Shown: positions 35,992-44,263 of the stretch, piece by piece
How positions within the stretch are numbered: position 1 is the stretch's first letter
How the letters are laid out: each line of letters opens with the position of its first letter
Assembly: GCA_002361155.1 (NCBI GenBank)
Contig: DERZ01000032.1
Location: 3,226-55,619 of the forward strand
From: Porphyromonadaceae bacterium UBA3327
GTDB lineage: Bacteria; Bacteroidota; Bacteroidia; Bacteroidales; Muribaculaceae
Direction of reading: 5' to 3'
DNA: 52,394 nt
Notes under the pieces: model-generated
What the model saw: the letters and a program-made list of their open reading frames with translations, nothing else
Database searches by the model: none
Told to the model about the DNA's origin: nothing
Program-made: the position numbers and the translations under genes

Positions 35992-38121
35992 ATGGACAAT
36001 CAGAATAAAATCGCCGAAATAATCGAAGAAAACCGCCGTCGCAACGCGGAACTCGCACGCGAGTTCGACCCGGTCTCGGGAATGGGAAGCACCGGCAGCC
36101 GGTTCAGGGTCGGAGTGTCCGACATTGAGCGGGGCGCGCTATGGCTTCCGGAGAGCATGCGGACGCTTCCTGAGATAAAAATACTCGATGAATGCGGATC
36201 GATGCGCGAATATGCCCGGCGTCTCTGCGGCCACGAGCCGAGCATGAGGGAGAGGGAGCTTGCGGCCGACCGCTTCTCGCGTCTGCGTGCGCTTCACGAT
36301 TTCCCGTACTGGGCCGCCACCAGGGTCTTCATCAAGAGCAAGCTCGGCGGCGAGGACGTGCTGTTCCGGCTCAACAGGCCGCAGCGCAAGTTTGTGGAAC
36401 GGCTCGAGAAGATGCGCAACGGAGGGAAACCTATCCGGCTCATCCTCCTCAAGGCCCGGCAATGGGGAGGGAGCACCTGCGCCCAGCTTTACATGGCATG
36501 GCTGCAGCTTGTGCACAGCAAGGGTCTCAACTCGCTTATAATAGCCCACCAGGGTGTGGGCAGCGATGAGATCAAGGACATGTTCGACCGCATGATCGGG
36601 CATTATCCGGATAAGTTTCTTGTCGACGAAGGGGAGACTCCCGACCCGAAAGCCCGCAGGACGGAGGGTGTGGGCCGGTCGCGCCAGATGTTCAGAGTGC
36701 CGTCGCGCAACTGCAAGATCAAGATCGGCACTGCGGAACGTCCCGACTCCTGCCGCGGCGGCGACTACAGCCTTGTCCACTGTTCGGAGGTGGGAATCTG
36801 GAAAGCCACGCTCGGCAAGACCCCGGAGCAGATTCTGCGGTCGGCGTGTTCGGGAGTGCTTCTCAAGCCCATGACCATGATTGTATACGAATCGACAGCC
36901 AACGGCACCGGCAATTTCTTCCACCGGGAATACGATGCGGCGAAGCGGGGTCTGTCGCAGTTCGAGTCGATGTTCGTGGCATGGTATGAGATCGACCAGT
37001 ACTCCGCGCCGGTGGCCGACACCGCGGAATTCGCATCCCGGCTTCTCGCCGGACGGGAATGCGACGCCGCAGAGAACGACAGGTCACAGCCGGGCCGTTA
37101 TCTCTGGTGGCTCTGGGAACAGGGCGCCACACTGGAGGCCATCAACTGGTACATATCGGAGCGGTCCAAATATTCCGACCACGGACTTATGGCCGCCGAA
37201 TACCCGAGCGATGACGTCGAGGCGTTCGTGCATTCAGGGGCGAGAGTCTTCGACCGCTACCGGGTGGAGGAGCTGCGCGCCGGCTGCCGGGCGGCAACGC
37301 ACCGCGGTGAGATCGATGTGCCGGGAGCGGCCGACGCGGCGGGCCGGGTGGTGAACGACAGGGAGCGGGCCGCGATGCTTCGCGGTGTCCGCTTCACGCA
37401 GCTACCCTCGGGAGGCTGGCATATCTGGAAATTGCCCGATCAACCGGAGGAATTCGAGATCGCCGACAGATATGTGACGGTAGTCGACGTGGGAGGGCGC
37501 GGAATGCGGGCCGACTGGTCGGTGATAGCCATGTTCGACCGCGAGCCGATGCTTCGCGGCGAGGGTCCGGAGATAGTGGCGCAATGGCGCGGCCATACGG
37601 ACTTCGACCTGCTGGCATGGCGCGCGGCGATGGCCTCGCAGTTCTACGGCCGTGCGCTTCTCGTGATCGAGAGCAACACGCTGGAGACGCGCGACCCTGA
37701 CCGCGACGTCGACGGCGACCAGTCGGGATTCATACTCAACCGGCTTCGCGAAGTCTATCCAAATCTCTATGCCCGGCGCCAGAGCGAGGAGGCGGTGCGC
37801 ATGGGCGCGCCGGTGCGTTACGGATTCCACACCAACATTTCTACCAAACCGGCGATAGTGGCGACCCTGGTAAAGGTGATCCGCGAGGGGCTGTACACGG
37901 AGCGGGACCAGAACTGTCTCGACGAATATCTCTCCTACGAACGGCGCCCCAACGGATCGTACGGCGCGATAGCCGGCTGTCACGACGACCTGCTGATGAC
38001 CCGCGCCATCGGACTGCACATCTGCTTCCACGAGATGGATCCGCCGCGCCGCACCGCCCGCGCCGTATCCGATTTCCATGCCTACGCAACGCGCCGCCCC
38101 AGCCCCGACGTACTGTGGTGA
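35992..38121 (+). CDS. Phage-type large terminase subunit (TerL-like)
   Basis: 709 residues with an N-terminal ATPase and C-terminal nuclease. The P-loop is the variant KARQWGGST at 154-162, as in many large terminases that use a KxRQxGxS form. The likely Walker B strand is YSLVHCSEVG with E266, followed by the coupling motif VYESTANGTGNFF (298-310). The RNase H-like nuclease has acidic residues D499 (VTVVDVGGRG), E560 (LLVIESN) and D665/D666 (GCHDDLLMTRA). Such enzymes package DNA into preformed heads and cut concatemers. No portal gene, its required docking partner, is found in the cassette. It is intact, without frameshifts. A bidirectional hairpin follows. Confidence 0.85.
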   Translation: MDNQNKIAEIIEENRRRNAELAREFDPVSGMGSTGSRFRVGVSDIERGALWLPESMRTLPEIKILDECGSMREYARRLCGHEPSMRERELAADRFSRLRALHDFPYWAATRVFIKSKLGGEDVLFRLNRPQRKFVERLEKMRNGGKPIRLILLKARQWGGSTCAQLYMAWLQLVHSKGLNSLIIAHQGVGSDEIKDMFDRMIGHYPDKFLVDEGETPDPKARRTEGVGRSRQMFRVPSRNCKIKIGTAERPDSCRGGDYSLVHCSEVGIWKATLGKTPEQILRSACSGVLLKPMTMIVYESTANGTGNFFHREYDAAKRGLSQFESMFVAWYEIDQYSAPVADTAEFASRLLAGRECDAAENDRSQPGRYLWWLWEQGATLEAINWYISERSKYSDHGLMAAEYPSDDVEAFVHSGARVFDRYRVEELRAGCRAATHRGEIDVPGAADAAGRVVNDRERAAMLRGVRFTQLPSGGWHIWKLPDQPEEFEIADRYVTVVDVGGRGMRADWSVIAMFDREPMLRGEGPEIVAQWRGHTDFDLLAWRAAMASQFYGRALLVIESNTLETRDPDRDVDGDQSGFILNRLREVYPNLYARRQSEEAVRMGAPVRYGFHTNISTKPAIVATLVKVIREGLYTERDQNCLDEYLSYERRPNGSYGAIAGCHDDLLMTRAIGLHICFHEMDPPRRTARAVSDFHAYATRRPSPDVLW

Positions 38122-38138
38122 ACCGACGGAAAAGCGAA

Positions 38139-38164
38139 GCCCCCGATGCCGGAACATCGGGGGC
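38139..38164. terminator. Bidirectional hairpin between terminase and ridA
   Basis: GCCCCCGATG at 38139-38148 pairs perfectly with CATCGGGGGC at 38155-38164 around a CCGGAA loop. It lies between convergent genes. On the minus strand a T-rich stretch follows (TTCGCTTTTCC), so it probably ends ridA transcription and also blocks the terminase transcript. Confidence 0.7.
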
Positions 38165-38187
38165 CTGCGTGTCTATGACAGCGGGGA

Positions 38188-38562
38188 TCAGCAGGCGGCG
38201 ATCACCTCGATCTCCACCAGGGCCTGCTTGGGAAGCTCCTTCACGGCGAATGCGCAGCGTGCGGGGAAGGGCTCGCAGAAGAATTCGGCGTATACCTCGT
38301 TCATGGGGCCGAAGAGGCTCATGTCGGCAAGGAAAACAGTGGATTTCACCACATTTTCCATCGAAGTGCCGGCGGCCTCGAGGATGGCCTTCACGTTGGA
38401 GAGGCTCTGACGGGTCTGAGCCTTGATGTCGGCGGGCATCTCGCCGGTGGCGGGGTCGATGGGAAGCTGACCCGAGCAGAAAAGAAGATTTCCGGTCTTC
38501 ACAGCCTGGCTGTAGGGACCGATGGCCGCAGGTGCGGCCGGAGTGGATACAGGTTGTTTCAT
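38188..38562 (-). CDS. ridA: RidA family enamine/imine deaminase
   Basis: A 124-residue RidA (YjgF/YER057c/UK114) protein of standard length. RidA hydrolyses reactive 2-aminoacrylate and related enamines released by PLP enzymes, protecting them in the cytosol. The IGPYSQAVK and [11 protein letters not shown] segments, and the signature [21 protein letters not shown] with the substrate-binding Arg, are present. It is transcribed after the MATE gene but has a candidate promoter overlapping the MATE stop codon. A strong hairpin follows its stop. Confidence 0.93.
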   Translation of the reverse strand: MKQPVSTPAAPAAIGPYSQAVKTGNLLFCSGQLPIDPATGEMPADIKAQTRQSLSNVKAILEAAGTSMENVVKSTVFLADMSLFGPMNEVYAEFFCEPFPARCAFAVKELPKQALVEIEVIAAC

Positions 38563-38653
38563 GATATGATGTTTTATGGAACCGGAGTCCCGGACACGGC
38601 TGTTTTCACAATCCGGGGCATACGGCGCCGGTGAATACTTTTCTTTTCAATGA

Positions 38654-38661
38654 CAAAGTTA
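38654..38661 (-). promoter_or_regulatory. Candidate -7 element for ridA
   Basis: The minus strand reads TAACTTTG here, an exact TAnnTTTG, about 90 bp before the ridA ATG and overlapping the last codon of the MATE gene. No TTTG sits at the expected -33 distance, so its strength is uncertain. Confidence 0.45.
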
Positions 38662-40062
38662 GTTATTTTTTTTCATACTTTCCGCGATATCCACCTCCGC
38701 TCCCTCGATTTTTGTGCGCCGGAAAACTATCCAGGCAATGAGGGCGGCCACAAGCAGCGCGACGTCGAAGCTGTAATACACCCCGAGATTGTGCCATTCG
38801 AGCACATCGGCGAAAAGCAGCAGCACCGGGACACCCGTGATCATGTAGCTGACCACGCTGATCCAGAGGAGCGGTTTCACCTGCGATGTGCCGCGGATGG
38901 CATTGCACAGCGTCAGCTGAAAGGCGTCGAGATACTGGTAAAGCACCAGAGGCCAGAGCAGAACGGCGGCAGCTGAAATCACATCGGGACTTTCGGAGAA
39001 AAGCGCAAGCAGATGCCGGCCGCCGGCCAGGAAGATAAGAGAGGCCACGGTGGCGAGCACCAGATTGATGTGCAGCCCGGCACGCGCGCATCGGCCGGCT
39101 CCGGCCTCGTCGAGGACTCCGGCATAGTTGGCCACACGCACCGACACCGCAACCCCGAAACTCTGATAAATCATGAAGCCGAGCTGACCGATGGTGTTTG
39201 TCACCTGATAGGAAGCGAGCTGCACGGCTCCGTACCAGCCGCACACCACCGCGCCGAACGACCACAGCGAGCACTCCACGCCGTTCTGTATCATCACCGG
39301 ATAGGAAGTGTTCCACACCCGCATCCGGACCGCTCCGAGTCGCCCGGGACTGGAGAAACCTACACGGAACGGGCGATAGCGGCGCGTACAGGACACGATC
39401 ACTGCCATTCCCGCCAGTCCGGTGACCCTCGCCACCACAGTGGCGATACCGGCTCCGGCAAGTCCCAGTTCCGGCATACCGCATTCTCCATATATAAGCA
39501 GCCAGTTCAACACTATGTTGACAGCCACCGACAGCAGTATCATCCACATCGGCGACGCCGTGTCGGTGACTCCGTTGGCCCACTGCTGGAGCGCGTTGAA
39601 GAGCGACATCGGCACCAGAGTGAACAGCAGGATAAGATAATACTCCCTGATCAGCGGCATGATTTCCTCCGGCTGGCTGAAATGGTCAAGAAAGAAATAG
39701 AGCGCGCCCATGACGACTGTGAATATGGCGCCCGCGATGAGATTGATCTGAAGTCCTCCCCTCGCGGTACGTCCCACCTCGGCGAGACTTCCCCGTCCGA
39801 ACAGCGCTCCGACGAGAGGAGTCAGACCGGCGGCAAGACCCATAAGCATCACAAGAGGAATAAGAAACACGGAATTGACGAACGCCGCGGCAGCGAGTTC
39901 GTTAACGCCGTACAGTCCCACCATCATGGTATCGGCGAAACTGACACAAATCACTCCCACCTGAGTGAGCAGCACCGGCGCCCCAAGACGCACCAGCGCC
40001 CTGTACTCTCCGCTGTATCTCCTGAAAAAACCCGCTGCCGGGCACATGCCTGCAATAGCCAT
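38659..40062 (-). CDS. MATE family multidrug efflux transporter
   Basis: A 467-residue inner-membrane protein with 12 predicted membrane helices in two homologous halves, typical of MATE (NorM/DinF) transporters that export cationic drugs or metabolites using Na+ or H+. Characteristic segments are LVRLGAPVLLTQVGVICVSFADTMMVG in the first half, GLAAGLTPLVGALFGRG, and a matching second half starting VRMRVWNTSYPVMIQNGVECS. The substrate cannot be inferred. It is transcribed away from the TolC operon; the divergent gap between them contains paired palindromes. Confidence 0.9.
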   Translation of the reverse strand: MAIAGMCPAAGFFRRYSGEYRALVRLGAPVLLTQVGVICVSFADTMMVGLYGVNELAAAAFVNSVFLIPLVMLMGLAAGLTPLVGALFGRGSLAEVGRTARGGLQINLIAGAIFTVVMGALYFFLDHFSQPEEIMPLIREYYLILLFTLVPMSLFNALQQWANGVTDTASPMWMILLSVAVNIVLNWLLIYGECGMPELGLAGAGIATVVARVTGLAGMAVIVSCTRRYRPFRVGFSSPGRLGAVRMRVWNTSYPVMIQNGVECSLWSFGAVVCGWYGAVQLASYQVTNTIGQLGFMIYQSFGVAVSVRVANYAGVLDEAGAGRCARAGLHINLVLATVASLIFLAGGRHLLALFSESPDVISAAAVLLWPLVLYQYLDAFQLTLCNAIRGTSQVKPLLWISVVSYMITGVPVLLLFADVLEWHNLGVYYSFDVALLVAALIAWIVFRRTKIEGAEVDIAESMKKNN

Positions 40063-40090
40063 AGAACCTATATCATCATTACAAATCCCC

Positions 40091-40152
40091 CTGTTCCATT
40101 ACTTGGAACGGAATAAGGACGTTTTTTATTTGAAGTTTCCAAAATGGAACAG
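40091..40152. repeat. Two related palindromes in the MATE/tolC divergent region
   Basis: Box 1, GTTCCATTACTTGGAAC (40093-40109), and box 2, GTTTCCAAAATGGAAC (40135-40150), are each imperfect palindromes with GTTCC/GGAAC ends. Their centres lie about 42 bp apart, close to four helical turns. The outer arms CTGTTCCATT and AATGGAACAG are also reverse complements. They look like operator sites for a dimeric regulator of the divergent genes. Confidence 0.55.
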
Positions 40153-40160
40153 ACGCAATA

Positions 40161-40193
40161 CGCCATAATGACCAATTAGTGGTCATTATGGCG
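40161..40193. repeat. Perfect 14-bp inverted repeat upstream of tolC
   Basis: CGCCATAATGACCA at 40161-40174, loop ATTAG, TGGTCATTATGGCG at 40180-40193, then CTTTTC. It resembles a terminator, but no gene ends before it on the plus strand. It could be an operator, or the 3' end of a short leader or small RNA. Confidence 0.6.
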
Positions 40194-40292
40194 CTTTTCA
40201 TATATACTACACCCATGCCAAAACAATTTAGGCCGATTTTTTGTAGGTGTAATTAGGAAACAGAATAAAAACAACAGACTATCCATATTGAT

Positions 40293-41783
40293 ATGAACAG
40301 GAAATGTCTACTTTCAGGAGCGGCACTGCTCTGCGCGGCTGTCTGGCAACCGTCGGCGCTGGCGCAGGGAAGCGTGAGCCTCGACTCATGCCGGCGGATG
40401 GCCCTCTCCAACAACAAGACGATCCGCATGGCGGAAGAGACGATAAGCGGGGCCGGTTATGACCGGAAAGCTGCAAAAGCCGCCTATCTTCCCGGTATTG
40501 ACTTCACTGCCGCATACGCCTACAACCAGCATGGCATCTCGCTTCTGTCCGAGGATGCCATGCTCCCGACCAAATCGTTCAATCCGGGCACCGGATCGTT
40601 CGAATGGAACATACTCACCGATCCTCTCGGCAATCCTGTAAAGAATCCCGACGGGGGCGGATACATTCCGACCGAGGTGGCTGTGATTCCGAAAGAGGCG
40701 CTCAGTTTCGATACCCACAACGTGTTCGGCGCGGCCGTGACACTGACACAGCCCGTCTTCATGGGCGGCGAGATAAAGGCGCTCAACGACATCGCCAGAT
40801 ACGCCGAGAAAGCGGCCGTTGCCGCACGCAACACCGTCGTGCAGAATGTGATCTACACTGTCGACGAGGCCTACTGGCTGGTGGTGTCGCTCAAATCCAA
40901 GCAGCTGCTCGCGGCGAGTTTCGTGAACCTCGTCGACACGCTGCATTACGATGTGGAGGCAATGCTCGACGCCGGAGTGGCCACCCGCAGCGACCTGCTC
41001 ACCGTGGACGTGAAACTCAACGAGGCGAAGATCATGCTCACCAAAGTCGAGAACGGCCTCACTCTCTCCCGGATGGCGCTGGCACAGATCTGCGGGCAGC
41101 CGGTGAGCGCCGCCATGACACTCGCCGACGAGAATTCCGGCATGTCTGGCAGCACCGGAGTCCCGGCCTACACCTACAACATGCAGGACGTGCTGGCGAG
41201 GCGCCAGGACCTCGAGGCGGTGCGCCAGGGCGTGAACGTGCTTGAGAGCCGCGAGCGGATGGCCATGGGCACAATGCTCCCCAAAGTGGGCATCGTCGGA
41301 TCATATTCATTCTCCACGCCGAATCTGATCGACGGATTCAGCAAACGCGTCAGAGGCGGCTTCAGCGTGGGGGCAGGCGTCACCATCCCCATCTGGCACT
41401 GGGGAGGCAAGTACAACCATTACCGCGCCGCCAAAACCGCCACCAACGCACAGCGTCTGCTGCTCGAGGACCTTGAGGAGAAAGTGGAACTTCAGGTGGA
41501 GCAGGCCAAATTCAAATTCCAGGAAGCATTCAAGACCCTCGACATGGCCCGCGCCAACATGAAAAGCGCCGAAGAGAATCTGCGCAACGCCGAGATCGGC
41601 TTCCACGAAGGAGTGCTCACCGCCAACGATGTGATCCTCGCCCAGACAGGCTGGCTGCAGGCCAACTCCGAGCGCATCGACGCCGAAATCGGGGTGCGCC
41701 TCTGCGAGGTCTACCTCTCCAAGGTGATCGGCACGCTGGGATACGAACGCACGGCGGACTCCGCACAGACCTCAACCCGATAA
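40293..41783 (+). CDS. TolC family outer membrane efflux channel
   Basis: A 496-residue outer-membrane factor with a signal peptide (about 1-25) ending near ALAQG. It has two repeats of the OEP fold, with long alpha-helical stretches (VSLDSCRRMALSNNKTIRMAEETI; VELQVEQAKFKFQEAFKTLDMARANMKSAEENLRNAEIGFHEGVLTANDVILAQ) and short barrel strands between. TolC proteins form a trimeric channel through the outer membrane and periplasm. HlyD and ABC permease genes follow on the same strand, so this is the outer component of a tripartite exporter. Gaps of about 95 bp or less suggest one operon. Confidence 0.92.
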   Translation: MNRKCLLSGAALLCAAVWQPSALAQGSVSLDSCRRMALSNNKTIRMAEETISGAGYDRKAAKAAYLPGIDFTAAYAYNQHGISLLSEDAMLPTKSFNPGTGSFEWNILTDPLGNPVKNPDGGGYIPTEVAVIPKEALSFDTHNVFGAAVTLTQPVFMGGEIKALNDIARYAEKAAVAARNTVVQNVIYTVDEAYWLVVSLKSKQLLAASFVNLVDTLHYDVEAMLDAGVATRSDLLTVDVKLNEAKIMLTKVENGLTLSRMALAQICGQPVSAAMTLADENSGMSGSTGVPAYTYNMQDVLARRQDLEAVRQGVNVLESRERMAMGTMLPKVGIVGSYSFSTPNLIDGFSKRVRGGFSVGAGVTIPIWHWGGKYNHYRAAKTATNAQRLLLEDLEEKVELQVEQAKFKFQEAFKTLDMARANMKSAEENLRNAEIGFHEGVLTANDVILAQTGWLQANSERIDAEIGVRLCEVYLSKVIGTLGYERTADSAQTSTR

Positions 41784-41877
41784 AACAGAACCGCAAGACA
41801 AAATAAAAAAACCGGCAGCACACAGTCTGCCATGACACTACAAGGACACAAGTTGAACAATTGAAGCTTCATTCATT

Positions 41878-42990
41878 ATGGCTGAGAACAATATACCGCA
41901 GAAGGGAGAGGTCGGCAATGAGAACCTGCCCGCAGAAAACCCGGATCTCCAGAACAAGATCGACACCTACGCAGCAGTAGGATTCCAGGATCCGCATGAA
42001 GTCACCCGCAAGGACAAGACATTGATTTCCACAATAGTCATCATTATCATGGTGGTGCTCGCGCTCGCACTGGTGGGCTTCCTCTCGATCAAGCAGCCGC
42101 CAGAGACGGTCCAGGGGCAGGGAGAGGCCACGGAAATACGCGTCAGCGGCAAGCTGCCTGGCCGCGTGGCCGCAATCTATGTGGAAGAGGGACAGAAGGT
42201 GAAGGCCGGCGACACGCTTGTCCATATCACCTCGCAGTTTGCCGACGCACAGCTGGACGAGGCCCGCGCCATGGAGGAAGTGGCCCGCGCCACCAACCGC
42301 AAGGTAGACGCCGGGACGCGCCCGCAGGTGGTGAACGCCGCCCGCGAGATATGGATGCAGGCCCGCGCCGCCTCCGACATCGCCGAAAAAACCTGGCGCC
42401 GCATGGAGACTCTCTACGGCAAAGGCGTGGTCAGCGCACAGAAGCGAGACGAGGCGAAGGCCGCCTACGACGCCGCCAAGGCCGGCGAGCAGGCCGCCAG
42501 GAGCAGCTATGAGCTCGCACAGGCCGGCGCACAGTCGGAAGACCGCAATGCCGCGGCCGCGATGGTCAACGTAGCCAAGAGCAGCGTGAAAAAAGTGGAT
42601 GCCATCCTCGAGGACCAATATCTCACCGCCCCCTTCGACGGCGAGATTGTAGTGATCTATCCCAATGTCAGCGAACTGATCGCCACCGGCGCGCCGGTGG
42701 TGACCCTCCAGAAGGATGACCACTGGGCGGTGTTCAACGTCCGTGAATTCCTGCTGAAGGACATCAGGGAAGGCTCGGTGATCCGGGTCAGGATTCCGGC
42801 CCTCGACGTCGAGACCGACATGAAGGTGTTCTATATCAAGGATCTCGGCACATACGCCAACTGGCAGGCCACCAAGGCCACGGGCGACTACGACGCGCGG
42901 ACTTTCCAGATCAAGGCGCGTCCAGAAAAACCGATCGAGAATTTCCGCCCCGGCATGTCGGTGATCTATCTCGGAGTAAAGGAAAAATAG
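41878..42990 (+). CDS. HlyD family periplasmic adaptor protein
   Basis: 370 residues: a 42-residue cytosolic N-terminus, one membrane helix (about 44-68), and a periplasmic part. The first lipoyl half is GKLPGRVAAIYVEEGQKVKAGD. An Ala-rich helical hairpin spans about 110-240, and the second half is YLTAPFDGEIVVIYPNVSELI, followed by beta-barrel strands. Adaptors of this type link an inner-membrane transporter to TolC. It sits between tolC and two ABC-2 permease genes, 16 bp from the first, so it is the adaptor of that system. It should not be counted as the adaptor of the distant C39 exporters without evidence. Confidence 0.92.
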   Translation: MAENNIPQKGEVGNENLPAENPDLQNKIDTYAAVGFQDPHEVTRKDKTLISTIVIIIMVVLALALVGFLSIKQPPETVQGQGEATEIRVSGKLPGRVAAIYVEEGQKVKAGDTLVHITSQFADAQLDEARAMEEVARATNRKVDAGTRPQVVNAAREIWMQARAASDIAEKTWRRMETLYGKGVVSAQKRDEAKAAYDAAKAGEQAARSSYELAQAGAQSEDRNAAAAMVNVAKSSVKKVDAILEDQYLTAPFDGEIVVIYPNVSELIATGAPVVTLQKDDHWAVFNVREFLLKDIREGSVIRVRIPALDVETDMKVFYIKDLGTYANWQATKATGDYDARTFQIKARPEKPIENFRPGMSVIYLGVKEK

Positions 42991-43006
42991 AAAATCAGGC
43001 AACGCG

Positions 43007-44245
43007 ATGAGCGACAAGGATCATAATACCGCCGTGACGGCGCCGGAGCGGACTCCGGAACGGAGCGGGAGCACACCCATCGGGGAGCGCGGAGTGAAGG
43101 CCATCTTCCTCCGGTCGCTCGTCCAGATAGTGCGCCGGCCGATAACGTGGGCCGGATTCATCGGGCTTCCGCTCTTCATCTTCCTCTTTTTCGCATCGTT
43201 CCTCGACAAGGGACTCCCCACGCGCATACCGGCCGGCATCGTCGACAAGGACGGCACCAGCCTCTCGCGCGAGATCACCCAGACGCTGGGGGGAATGCAG
43301 ATGGTCGATATCCGGGTCACGCCCAACTCCTACACCGAGGCGCGCCACGCCGTGCAGTGCGGCGAAATCTACGGCTTCTTCCTTATCCCGGAGAACTTCC
43401 AGGCCAACCTCATGGCCGGACGCAAGCCGGAGATCACCTTCTATACCAACGCCGTATACTTCGTGCCGGCGTCGCTGCTTTTCAAGACATTCAAGTCAAC
43501 GGCGGTCTACACCAAGGCCGGCGTGGCGATGAACATAGTGCAGATGGCCGGACAGAACGCCGAGGAGGCGGCCCCGCTCATGCAGCCCGTCAACATCTCG
43601 GCGCGCGGAATCGGAAACCCTACGCTGAACTATGCCATCTATCTCTGCAACTCATTCCTGCCGGCCGCCCTGCAGCTGATGATAATGCTGATGACGGTGT
43701 TCACGCTCGGCCAGGAAATCAAGTACCACACCTCCACGCGACTTCTGCGCATGGCCGACGGCTCCATCGTCAAGGCGCTGTTCGCAAAACTTCTGCCGCA
43801 GACTCTGATATGGATGGCTTTAGCCACTTTCCTCACCGTATGGCTCTATAAGTTCAACCACTTCCCGATGCACGCCGGATGGGGGTGGCTGCTCCTCTCG
43901 GAGTATATGTTCGTGCTCGCCTCCCAGGGATTCGCGCTCTTCGTGTTCGGGCTGCTGCCGAACCTGCGGCTGTCGCTCTCGGTGTGCGCCCTGCTCGGCA
44001 TCCTCTCCTTCTCGATCGCCGCGTTCTCATTCCCCGAAGAGTCGATGTACCCCGCCGTGGCTATCTTCAGCTGGCTCATGCCAGTGCGCTACAATTTCCT
44101 CATCTACATCAGCCAGGTGCTCAACGGCGATCCGCTGTACTATTCCCGCGTGTGGTACGCGGCCTACATCGTTTACATGATTCTTCCCTTCACCATGCTC
44201 TGGCGCATGAAGAAGGAGATGCTCAAACCGGTCTACGTTCCTTAG
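43007..44245 (+). CDS. ABC-2 type permease, first of a pair
   Basis: 412 residues: a cytosolic N-terminus (about 1-45), a first membrane helix (WAGFIGLPLFIFLFFASFL), a large periplasmic domain (about 70-225) and five C-terminal helices. This is the ABC-2 (YhhJ/YbhR) architecture used with HlyD-type adaptors. The periplasmic domain has the usual GIVDKDGTSLSREITQTL segment. It has no nucleotide-binding domain. No ATPase gene is present in the operon, so energy must come from an ATPase encoded elsewhere. It pairs with the next permease to form the membrane channel. Confidence 0.87.
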   Translation: MSDKDHNTAVTAPERTPERSGSTPIGERGVKAIFLRSLVQIVRRPITWAGFIGLPLFIFLFFASFLDKGLPTRIPAGIVDKDGTSLSREITQTLGGMQMVDIRVTPNSYTEARHAVQCGEIYGFFLIPENFQANLMAGRKPEITFYTNAVYFVPASLLFKTFKSTAVYTKAGVAMNIVQMAGQNAEEAAPLMQPVNISARGIGNPTLNYAIYLCNSFLPAALQLMIMLMTVFTLGQEIKYHTSTRLLRMADGSIVKALFAKLLPQTLIWMALATFLTVWLYKFNHFPMHAGWGWLLLSEYMFVLASQGFALFVFGLLPNLRLSLSVCALLGILSFSIAAFSFPEESMYPAVAIFSWLMPVRYNFLIYISQVLNGDPLYYSRVWYAAYIVYMILPFTMLWRMKKEMLKPVYVP

Positions 44246-44263
44246 GCCTAAATCACATTCGCC

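Noticed and set aside
32494..38121. Calling the block an active prophage or gene transfer agent
   Set aside because: There is no portal, tail, lysis, integrase or repressor gene in or next to it, so only a phage-like cassette is supported.
40293..42990. TolC and HlyD as the missing partners of the C39 exporters
   Set aside because: They form an operon with two ABC-2 permeases more than 12 kb away on the other strand. Use by the C39 exporters cannot be excluded but nothing in the sequence supports it.
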